Shown: one piece after another, positions 17,151-25,300 of the stretch
How the letters are laid out: each line of letters opens with the position of its first letter
How positions within the stretch are numbered: the first letter of the stretch is position 1
Assembly: GCA_963666035.2 (NCBI GenBank)
Contig: CAXXJI010000019.1
Location: forward strand, 186,001-250,000
Length of the DNA stretch: 64,000 nucleotides
Source of the DNA: CALMFG01 sp963666035
GTDB taxonomy: Bacteria; Bacillota; Clostridia; Christensenellales; CALMFG01
Direction of reading: 5' to 3'
Notes under the pieces: model-generated
What the model saw: only the letters and a program-made list of their open reading frames with translations
Told to the model about the DNA's origin: nothing
Database searches by the model: none
Position numbers and translations under genes: made by a program

Positions 17151-17360
17151 TTAAGCCGATGCCCCCGCCGTTGCGCTGTCTTCGTTCTGGTACACCGCGA
17201 TGCAGCTGTCCGGACTGCTGGACAAATCGGACAGAAAAATATCCGTCCCTACCGTGCCGTATGCATTATCCTCCAGATAATCCGTTATGTCTTTAACCAG
17301 GCTCACTTCATCACCTTCTTTCGTCTGTAATGTAACTTCATCTATGCTTCTCCTCCTCAA
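17151..17360 (-). pseudogene. Truncated phage tail terminator / minor capsid protein fragment
   Basis: A 69-codon frame. Residues 9-55 (SLVKDITDYLEDNAYGTVGT, then DIFLSDLSSSPDSCIAVYQ) match the start of the short 'minor capsid protein' family that acts as tail terminator in Gram-positive siphophages; those proteins are about twice as long. The last residues (ATAGASA) look like the end of a different protein, perhaps the major tail protein, suggesting an internal deletion fused the two. The best-placed start after AGGAGG is ATA rather than ATG, and TTG at 17360 is the only in-frame conventional start, so translation is doubtful. Confidence 0.55.
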
Positions 17361-17731
17361 TAAATGTATTTACTAAAACGCAAAGTTATTATCTAAGCCC
17401 TCGTTATCTCTCTTCTCAAAATTACTTTTTTGGCTTTGCAAATCATGCGTTTATAGTCGGTCTTCATCAAGCCTGCACGACTGCTGGAAAAGCGAGTTCC
17501 ATGGGTCTCATCCCCGGTCCATTCCTATGGACGCACTGCTCAGTATCCGTTGATACTGAAAGCAGGTGTATCATGATCAAGGCTAAATGGTCTTGGCAGT
17601 CAGGGTCCCACCTCTGATAACCAGCGGAATGTCATCGCTCCAAATTATCATGGCGCATTCCCTGGTCGGCTCGCATTCAGCCAAATGTATGCTGGCTTTT
17701 CTATTCAGTTATGAAGGTGCAAATTCCTATT
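17361..17731. other. Gap without a recognisable gene between phage and sigma/HTH remnants
   Basis: This 370-bp stretch has no convincing gene. On the minus strand an open segment around 17585-17700 reads HLAECEPTRECAMIIWSDDI and ends at a stop codon. It has coding-like composition but no family was recognised; it may be debris from the mobile element. Confidence 0.35.
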
Positions 17732-17950
17732 CTAATTCAAATTCGAATATTTTTTCAACCAACTTCGCTTTAATCTGTTCATACATTTCTTTATAAAACA
17801 ATATTGCACAGCGTTTCCTTCTTGATAGTGTGTTGAGCATATCGTCTTTATGTATGCAGAATAGTATTCAACTACTTCACTAATCGATTCATATTCACCA
17901 CCTACCGCTAATTCAATTGTCTCCAATGACATCGTTTCTCTTACCTTCAT
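17732..17950 (-). CDS. Helix-turn-helix protein of conjugative-element type (Tn916 Orf8-like)
   Basis: A 72-residue protein with the pattern LETIELAVGGEYESISEVVEYYSAYI and a helical, Lys-rich end, like the small HTH_16 proteins of Tn916-type elements that sit next to a sigma-like factor. A GAGGG site lies 6 nt before ATG 17950, inside the end of the sigma-like gene, which it overlaps by 38 nt. It probably regulates element genes. The short length and absence of the rest of the element suggest a relic. Confidence 0.6.
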   Translation of the reverse strand: MKVRETMSLETIELAVGGEYESISEVVEYYSAYIKTICSTHYQEGNAVQYCFIKKCMNRLKRSWLKKYSNLN

Positions 17951-18365
17951 CGCTTTCCCTCAGATGTTTTGCCAATCTCTTGGTCGCTTCTGCCCTGTGA
18001 TTTTGTACAGCACTTCGAGATAACTTGAGTAGCCGAGCAATTTCTCCGTCTCTGAATCCAACAAAATAATAGAGAAGTATAATCTTTTGCTTTTTACCAT
18101 CAAGCCGTTCAATGGCCTCTACCAACAAATTTTCGCGTATCAAAACCTCATAGCCATAGACAATAAACTTAGTGTATTCTTCTGGTAATTCTGCTAAAGC
18201 ATATTCCAGTTCATGCACACTCATATCAGAAAATAGTCTGAACTTTTCTCGCCTGTATTTCTCTGATCGCCAAATATCCTTGGCCTGATTAATGATGATT
18301 TTTTTGCAATACGCATCAAAGGAATGCTGCGCGTTTAGGTTGTTTTCTCCCACATCTCTATTCAT
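17913..18365 (-). CDS. Sigma-70-like factor of a mobile element (Tn916 Orf7-like)
   Basis: A 150-residue protein with a sigma region-4 helix-turn-helix at its C-terminus (LDGKKQKIILLYYFVG, then DGEIARLLKLSRSAVQNHRA). The N-terminal part resembles the reduced region 2 of the small sigma-like regulators found in integrative conjugative elements. It is coupled to the small HTH gene by overlap. With the DinG and integrase relics to the right, it suggests an old integrative element of which only regulators survive. Confidence 0.75.
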   Translation of the reverse strand: MNRDVGENNLNAQHSFDAYCKKIIINQAKDIWRSEKYRREKFRLFSDMSVHELEYALAELPEEYTKFIVYGYEVLIRENLLVEAIERLDGKKQKIILLYYFVGFRDGEIARLLKLSRSAVQNHRAEATKRLAKHLRESDEGKRNDVIGDN

Positions 18366-18738
18366 CCCTTTTTATATATTTTTTTCCTTTTCGCTAATAT
18401 AACGTTTAGTAAGGCACATTCTGCCACTTATAATAAAAAAATAATACACACGAAATGCATATTAATTTTTAATACTCCCTTCAATAAAATTAAGTTCTTC
18501 AATTAAATAGTGATAATTATCACTTTTTTAAACAATAGTATATCGTTTTTCATGATGTGTTTTGTTTTTCGTTACAGGCTATTTACATATAGTGGTTGTC
18601 AAACTTTTTTGCAATAAAAAAAGCCATCGATCAAATATTCCAAAGTAGAATATATATCGCGACTTATATTTTAAAATTATTTCCTTTTACTATTCTGAAA
18701 ACGCTTACTATATTGACCTTGAAAGAAGGTATATATAT
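18366..18738. other. Divergent AT-rich regulatory region
   Basis: An intergenic stretch between the sigma-like gene (minus) and the replication-protein gene (plus). It is very AT-rich and contains a perfect 16-bp palindrome at 18509-18524. No further gene is visible. It probably carries both promoters, and could hold an element origin. Confidence 0.5.
18509..18524. promoter_or_regulatory. Perfect 16-bp palindrome, candidate operator
   Basis: AGTGATAATTATCACT is a perfect inverted repeat in the divergent promoter region, followed by a T-run. Its size suits a dimeric HTH repressor of phage or ICE type. The binding protein is unknown. Confidence 0.45.
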
Positions 18739-19470
18739 TTGTCCAACCCAAACTATTTCGCCATCATACCCGCCAATATCCGATACCATTCATCCCTTAC
18801 CGCCAATGAGAAAATCCTCTATTGCGAAATCACCGCCCTTGCCAGCAAAGAAGGCTGCTGCTGGGCAACCAATAACTACTTCGCCACACTATACGGCGTC
18901 AGCACACGTACCATTACCCGCTGGATCGCGAAACTCCTTGACCTTGGCTTTATCATCATTGAAAATGAATATCTGCTCGGCACCCAAGCTTTGGATAAGC
19001 GAAAAATAAGCATAGTTGTGGATGTTTTGTCTAACCCTGGTGACACGGATGTCGTTACCCCCCCCATGACAAAAATGTCGATACCCCCCCTAGACATCGA
19101 TGTCCAGAGCCCCCCTGGCAGAAATGTCACACATAATAATATAAAGATTAATAATACAAGGTTTAATAATACAAGAGAGAGTAGTGTGGATATCATCCAA
19201 CAAGATATATCCTCATTGATTGATTCTTATCATGAAATCTGCCCTTCCCTGCCCCGATATACCTACCACGAACGAGATAACCCAAAACTGATTTCGTTTT
19301 TAAACAGCATTTCAGATATAAGAGCTTTTTTTCGCCGGGTCGAGACCAGTGACTTCCTAACCGGCCGCAGTGATAAATGGCAGGGGTGCTCACTGCTCTG
19401 GCTGATTGACCTTTCCCCCAATATTGACTCCAGAAAGCAAGAGAGGATTTGCCTGTTTTGCATAGTATAA
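18739..19470 (+). CDS. Phage/plasmid-type replication initiation protein with N-terminal HTH, 3'-altered
   Basis: A 243-residue protein starting with TTG after GAAAGAAGG. Residues 1-90 carry the winged-helix segment of phage replisome organisers (LTANEKILYCEITALASKEG, CWATNNYFATLYGVSTRTITRW). The middle is a Thr/Pro/Asn-rich linker, and the C-terminus has the RAFFRRVETSDFLTGRSDKW motif typical of these proteins. After that motif the sequence departs from the family, and an IS3-type element begins 25 bp after the stop, so the true C-terminus was probably lost or frameshifted. Confidence 0.75.
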   Translation: MSNPNYFAIIPANIRYHSSLTANEKILYCEITALASKEGCCWATNNYFATLYGVSTRTITRWIAKLLDLGFIIIENEYLLGTQALDKRKISIVVDVLSNPGDTDVVTPPMTKMSIPPLDIDVQSPPGRNVTHNNIKINNTRFNNTRESSVDIIQQDISSLIDSYHEICPSLPRYTYHERDNPKLISFLNSISDIRAFFRRVETSDFLTGRSDKWQGCSLLWLIDLSPNIDSRKQERICLFCIV

Positions 19471-19558
19471 TTATTTAAATGGAGGCAAAACAGATGACCT
19501 CGCTACGCTGGGTCAGACCCTGGCAAAGAAAAAGTATACAGCAGAACAGATTATTGGG

Positions 19559-19798
19559 ATGTTGCGTGAGGTTGAAGTGCTACTTGGACAAGGACAGACT
19601 GTTGCACATGCAGTCAGGCATATTGGCATTGTAGAACAAACCTACTATCGATGGCGAAAAGAATACGGGGGTATGAAGGTGGATCAGGCAAAGCGACTAC
19701 GTGAGCTCGAAAAAGAGAATGGCCGTTTAAAAAAACTGGTAGCTGATCAAGCCTTAGATATTGCAATCCTAAAGGATATCTCTTCGGGAAACTTGTAA
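19559..19798 (+). pseudogene. IS3 orfA (HTH transposase subunit), start lost
   Basis: Encodes the HTH and leucine-zipper part of IS3 OrfA (AVRHIGIVEQTYYRWRKEYG and LRELEKENGRLKKLVADQAL). Coding similarity begins upstream of the first ATG (KKKYTAEQIIGM, with no ATG before it), so the original start is gone. Normally it is joined to orfB by programmed frameshifting. Confidence 0.75.
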
Positions 19799-20639
19799 GC
19801 CCGGAGAAGCGCAGATACTATGTTAAAGCAGCGATGGAGAAGTATCCCGTATCTGAGCGACAAGCATGCCGGGCGATTGGCAACCCAGAAAAACGCAACG
19901 GTATAAAGTGATAAAACTACCGGATGAGGATCAGTTAATCCACCGCATAGAAGAACTGGCTGTGAAATATGGCCGTTATGGCACGCCCAGGATTACAGCG
20001 ATGCTTCAACGTGAAGGATATACGGTTAATCATAAGCGAGTTGAGCGCATTTGGCGAGAACAAGGGCTTAAAGTGCCTAAAAAGCAGATTAAGCGGGCAA
20101 GACTGTGGACCAATGATGGTTCTTGTATCAGGCTTCGGGCAGAGCATAAAGACCACGTCTGGAGCTACGACATGGTTGAGGACAAGACCCATGATGGCAA
20201 AAAGTTCAGGATATTAAATGTTATTGATGAATACAGCAGAGAATGTTTACTGGTTTTTGTATCAAGGCACATTCGTTCAATGGAAGTAAAGGATTGTTTA
20301 CTAGAATTGTTTATTCAAAGGGGCACGCCGGAATATATCCGTTCTGATAATGGTAGCGAGTTTATTGCCAAAAGAGTCCAAGAATTTCTACTTAGATTAG
20401 GAACACAGCCAACATATATTGAACCAGGAAGCCCTTGGGAGAACGGATATGTTGAATCTTTTAACGGAAAAATGAGAGATGAATTGCTAAATGGAGAAAT
20501 ATTCTATACAATCAAAGAAGCAAGAATCATTATTGAGCAATGGTGAAGGCAATACAATACAGAGCGCCCTCATAGTTCTCTGAACTATGAGACCCCAGTA
20601 CCACAGTCGCACCTTTTCGAGACACATAAACAGGTTGCT
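19796..20639 (+). pseudogene. IS3 orfB (rve transposase), frameshifted and with internal stop
   Basis: The frame starting VSPEKRRYYVKAAMEKYPVS breaks near 19880 and resumes in another frame (QPRKTQRYKVIKLPDED). The catalytic core is visible (HVWSYDMVEDK, IRSDNGSEFIAK, GYVESFNGKMRDEL), then W-stop at about 20544 before the closing YNTERPHSSLNYETP. At least two disabling mutations are present. Confidence 0.8.
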
Positions 20640-20722
20640 ATCCTAACTTAAAAGGTGGATACCCTATAGGGGTAAGGTCATTTTGTCAGCAGTCTGTTTG
20701 TCCCCGAAGATATCGGGCCCGG

Positions 20723-20938
20723 ATGAACTACGCGCACGCCTATCGCTTCACGATGGAGACCCGGATGCCGTATATCATTACGACCAGCAGCATCGAACTG
20801 CAAAAGGTGCTGATGAATGATTACATCCCAAGGTTGTCCGAGATTCTTCTGAAAGAAGGCATCATCGATTCATCGGTGACGGCGGTCCTTCGAAAAGGTA
20901 AAGCCAACTACATCTGCAAGCGAAGATTATTTAAGTAG
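20723..20938 (+). pseudogene. DinG-like helicase fragment
   Basis: A 71-codon open frame resembling a short internal piece of DinG-type ATP-dependent helicases just after the Walker A region (YIITTSSIELQKVLMNDYIP and AVLRKGKANYICKRRLF). The upstream P-loop and the downstream DEAH and C-terminal motifs are missing, so it is a relic. DinG-like helicases occur in conjugative elements and phages, in keeping with the surroundings. Confidence 0.55.
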
Positions 20939-20985
20939 GTTCACACACTAAAAGGTTCAAACAAGGATACCAAAACAACACAATC

Positions 20986-21174
20986 CCTTCTATCCGGTCC
21001 CATGACTTGAGGCATACGGCGGCAAGCTTGATGATTCTCGAGAGCGTGCCTTTAAAGACAGTCTCTGGTATCTTGGGGCACAGCAGCATATCCATTACCG
21101 CGGATATCTATGGGCTTGTGCTGGAAGAGCAAAAGCGGAATGCGGTAAATGCGCTCGATAAGTATTTTGGTTAG
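20986..21174 (+). pseudogene. Tyrosine recombinase (integrase) C-terminal fragment
   Basis: Translating from about 20986 gives SIRSHDLRHTAASLMILESV, then KTVSGILGHSSISITADIYG, then a stop at 21172-21174. These are the catalytic box II Arg (HDLRH), the LGHSS His and the nucleophile Tyr (DIYG) of phage-type integrases. The N-terminal two thirds are absent. It probably marks one end of the integrated element whose other relics lie to the left. Confidence 0.75.
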
Positions 21175-21220
21175 TAAAATATGTTTAAATTTTCGCAACA
21201 AAACCCAAATATGTTCTTTT

Positions 21221-22000
21221 TCATTTGTAATAGATCTTAATGTATTCGGTATAGTTCTCAACCATACTAATACTATAATCACGATATTCTTTACTGAAGC
21301 TAGCATTTAAAAATAAATCCTCATGATGACATGTTATTAGATAGGCCCCTTCAAGGTATTTTTTAATAAATAATTGCATTTTTATACCATATTCATCATA
21401 AATCCCCAAGTTGATTCTACCTTCATTTATCTGCGTAGGCAAAAGTAAATTAATATTTAGCAAATGAGACCATTTTGATAATTCACTATGTAGCTCTGCC
21501 ATTGCCGACCCCTTTGTGAGTGAGTGATTATCCAATTTTATAGATAAAGGTATTTTCTCTTGTGCACGAAGGTTTTTCTCTAGAGATTCTAACTTGGAAT
21601 TTACCTTAGATTGCATAAAATCATAATCTCTAGTATTTCGAAAATCCGTATTTTGATTGCTTATATAGTCATTTCGGAAATTCTTATCTAGAAAGAATGC
21701 TCTAAATAGCCGGATTCCTTCTATTGCTGACCTTAGGGAATTGAACGCTGGGAATGGTAATCTCTTTTCACACAATTCGAAGAATCCTAGAATATTTTGA
21801 AAAATTGCTTTATTAAGAACAATAATTGTCGCTATTTCTTCCGAGAGAAAAGAATGTTTAAAGAAATTATTATTATCTTTACTAATAGCATTTGAAATCT
21901 CATCAAATGTGAATGTCACATATTCTTTTACGTCAAAATAGAATTTGTTTACAAACTCTCTATTCTCAATGTTGAATATTTCAATTCTCTCCATGATCAA
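21221..22000 (-). CDS. Hypothetical protein, all-helical
   Basis: A 259-residue soluble, mostly helical protein without a signal peptide or recognised motif. The middle (FPAFNSLRSAIEGIRLFRAFF) recalls proteins annotated as DUF5677/HEPN-like, where such 'LRS-E-R' helices are common, but similarity by eye is weak. It stands alone between the integrase relic and the giant LRR gene and may be cargo of the old element. A defence or stress role would be speculation. Confidence 0.6.
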   Translation of the reverse strand: MIMERIEIFNIENREFVNKFYFDVKEYVTFTFDEISNAISKDNNNFFKHSFLSEEIATIIVLNKAIFQNILGFFELCEKRLPFPAFNSLRSAIEGIRLFRAFFLDKNFRNDYISNQNTDFRNTRDYDFMQSKVNSKLESLEKNLRAQEKIPLSIKLDNHSLTKGSAMAELHSELSKWSHLLNINLLLPTQINEGRINLGIYDEYGIKMQLFIKKYLEGAYLITCHHEDLFLNASFSKEYRDYSISMVENYTEYIKIYYK

Positions 22001-22286
22001 CCTTAAATCTTAAAAATGATACTCCATAAATTCGCATTGGAACTGCAACACTCCGACAGAAGTCGGAAATTCTAATTTGTTACTGGTGTTTTATAATTTA
22101 ATTGTCCGCTTTGAAGGGTGTAGCACAATTCTCGTGTGACATATTTGTTACATGATGTCCTTTTCTGACCCCTAAAAACCGCAAAAGGCTCCTCGGGCAA
22201 AATGCCCAAAAAGCCCGATTTCTAGCGGAATTCTGGCAGAGAGGGCTGTTGTCCCCACAAGGTACTACTGGACAGGTATCTTAGCA
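22001..22286. other. Intergenic stretch without recognised genes
   Basis: Contains the promoter region of the 259-aa gene (minus strand) and about 170 bp of moderately GC-rich sequence with no supported coding frame or clear repeat. Confidence 0.4.
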
Positions 22287-22315
22287 AAAAACCCCAGCCA
22301 GATGACTGGGGTTTT
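22287..22315 (-). terminator. Rho-independent terminator of the giant LRR gene
   Basis: AACCCCAG and CTGGGGTT form a perfect stem around an 8-nt loop, with T-runs on both sides. It lies 23 bp after the stop of the LRR gene on the minus strand. Confidence 0.85.
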
Positions 22316-22337
22316 CCTTCAATTCTCTTGTTTTTCT

Positions 22338-25300
22338 CTACGCCGTGGGCGATGCACTTGCCGTAGCTTCGGGTGTCGCCTCAAGTACGTCGCTCGGCTC
22401 TGCGCTGGCCTCGGGCGTCGTTTCGCTCGGCGCTTCACTGACCTCAGGTTCCGCCGAAGTATAGATCCAAGCCCTTAAGATGCCCTCAGTGCCGCCCAGG
22501 ATGGTCTCACCCATTTGGTCGGTCAGGGTCAGACTCTTAATCTTGCCGTCCTCGTCTGCCTCATAGCCTGTAATCACCGCAAACGCGTCTTCACCCAATT
22601 GCACCAGTATCATGGGTGCGTCTTCATCAGTCAGTACGCTGAGGATATCTTCCACTGCCACTTCTTGTTCTGTGTAGCCGTCAAGGTCTGCTTCTTCGCC
22701 TAAGACATAGCTGGTTGCGTATTCCAGGCTGCTAATCAGCTTAGGTGCTGGTGTCGCACTCGGGCTGGCGCTGGGCTCAGTGCTCGGCTCAATGCTTGGC
22801 GCTTCACTCGGTACGACGCTCGGTACGGCACTCGGTGCTTCGCTCGGCGTCGGTGCCGCGCTCGGCTCTGGCACAGGTTCGGGAAGCAGCATGTCTTCGA
22901 TGGACTTTAAGTAGTATCCACTGTCCTCATTGGTCGCTTCGGCCGTCGCATCCACGGTTAACCGTCCCTTGCTTCGTGCTTCCACCATAAACAGGTAGTC
23001 ACCCGACAAGCTGGGGGTAAACGTCACTTCGTCACTGACCGTCCAGGATGTAAACGGTATCCATGTCATCTTGCTCTGTCCTGCCAGCGCATAGCTGTAG
23101 CGATATTCCGCTGTGTGTGCAAAGCTTGTGACCGCAGATGCCTCAATCAGCGCATAATTCTCATCCGTATCCAAAACACCCATGTCCACCGAACTGACCG
23201 GCCCAATACTGTAGATATCAAAGCGGTCAACGTCAGAGTCCTCAATCTTGGTGCTGTTCTTCATTCTGGCGTTCAGCTTGATATAGGCGGTCATGTCCCC
23301 ATTCAGTTCAGCCAAATCCAGGTCCACGTTGATGCTGCCTGTACCGCCATCGTCATAGACACTCCAGTCATGTGCACTTAAATCATTCCACTTCTTGTTA
23401 TCCGTTGAGTACTGCAGCTGATATTCCACCGTGCCGCTCGCCGGTTCACTGATCGCGATGTTCGCTGTAATGGTCTCGGTATACTCATGCGTTTCGCCCG
23501 GTATAATCAGATCAGCGTCCACCTCGCGTTCCTGGCTCAGCAGCCAGATCTCTTCGGCTTCGCTCTCAGCGTCCGCCGTGGTTCTGCCTGTGCTGCGTAC
23601 CTGTGCTTTGATGAGATACAAGGTATCCTTCTTGGCTGTCGGGAGCGCGCAGCTGGCCACATCGTCGAATGTACTGGTTGCCGTCAACGGCTGCCATGCA
23701 GACAGTGGTTTGTAGCTCTTGCCGCCGTTGTTTGAATAAACGATCTGGTATTCCATGCCCGCGTCTGTACCGTCCGCTTCCATCTCCAGGCTCATCTCGC
23801 TATCCAGCCCGATGATGTAGTCGGCATCATCGTCATTAATACCCAGGCTGATCCAATGCGCCGGTTCAGCGGTAAACCAGATATCTATCGGCTCAGAAAG
23901 CTCCGCGCTGACATCCGCCGTTTTCGCTTTTCTGCCCAGCGCTGTCGCTTCGGCTTTAAACTCATATGCGCCCTCGGTCTTCGGCCGGAAGAACGCCTGA
24001 TTTTCTACCACATACTTAGATGAAATACTGCTCCATTTAGGCGCGCCTTCCAATCGATAGTAGAACTTATAGGTCGCGTCATCATTGGCGGTGGCCGTCA
24101 AGATTAAACTGTCCCCCACCGTCGGTAACAGTTTAACACCTGCCGCTGCATCGCTTTCAAAGCTCATCATCTCGGTCAGAGGCTCGACCATATACACATC
24201 GACTTCCGCTGTGTCAAAAACATCGGCTGTGGCGTGTCCGTTCGTTTTAGCCTCAAATTTAAGCCAATAATGCGTATCCTTCTTCACGGCCGGCAAAGTG
24301 ATGATAATCGATGCATCGGTTATCGCTTCTGGCCCCATTCCTTCTACATAGTACAGTTCTTTATATGACTTACCGTTTGTGGAATACAGTGCTCTGAGGT
24401 CATAAGTATCTGTACCATTACCTTCGACACTGTATACGACTGGTACATCAATGCCCTCAAGGTCATTGACAAACTCGGTCGGTCCATCCACAGCCACACT
24501 GGCGCTCTCGGCGCCCAGACTTAAGTAATACAGGCCGTAGTAACCGGTCGCGGCCGAGGTGGTATCCGTCGTCGTACGGGTTAAGCTTCTCGCTTCCACG
24601 CAGAACTGGTAGCGGCCGTCAGTCTTGGGCACAAAGGTGATGGTGCGTTCCGTGCTCCATTTGCTGCTGACGTAACTCCACTTGGTATCGCCCAGCTTCT
24701 GATAGGCAAACCGGTACTCGGTATTGGCCCTCTCGGTAGCGGTTAAAGTAATGCCTTCCGCGTCTACGCTCTGTTCTGCCGCATCGTTACCCACGCCGAT
24801 GACAGCGACTTCGCCCGCTTCTACCGGGTGTGCAGTCTTGAACTCGACCTGCGTCATAGCGAACGCATCGGGCTCTTTCTCGGTTCTGCCGATGGTGCGT
24901 ACCTGAACCTTTAAGTAGTAGATCGTATCCTTCTTCACCAAAGGCAGTTCGGGTATGGTTATAACACCAGTCGAGCCCACTATGGACAATTCTTCGTATT
25001 CCTTGTTAATCGGCTTAAAGCTCTTACCATTGGTCGAGTATAGCAGCTGATATTCTGCCAACTCAGCAAGGTCATTCTTATAGATATACATCGTCAGCGT
25101 AACCGGCTCGCCATTGACATAGTCTTTCTTATCTGCAGTTAAGTTAGTGATGCCTTTCACAGGCTCAGCGGTTTTGCTTAAAGTATATGCCGTATAGTCA
25201 TAATCCCATACATCTCCGGCCTTGGTCTTTCTGCCCAAACTCTGCGCTTCCACTTTAAAGTAGTAAGTGCCTTCGGTTTTTGGCACAAACTGGATGGTGT

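Larger units (their letters stand above)
19495..20680 (+). mobile_element. IS3-family insertion sequence (IS407/IS2-like group), inactive
   Basis: About 1.19 kb, with TGACCT at the left end and its complement AGGTCA at the right end, enclosing orfA and orfB of an IS3-type element. OrfA lacks a good start, and orfB has a frameshift near 19880 and a TGA inside the catalytic region at about 20544, so the element is dead. It lies between the replication-protein gene and the DinG relic. Confidence 0.75.

Noticed and set aside
22740..22870. Short GC-rich repeats in the stalk regions considered as a CRISPR array
   Set aside because: The units are irregular in length, in frame, and encode Pro-Ser-Glu-Ala repeats; there are no spacers and no cas genes.
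22745..22990. Ser/Leu/Arg-rich plus-strand frame opposite the stalk of the LRR gene (and the similar one at 55822-56055)
   Set aside because: It is the complement of the Pro/Ser/Glu-rich stalk; its repetitive composition explains the open frame.
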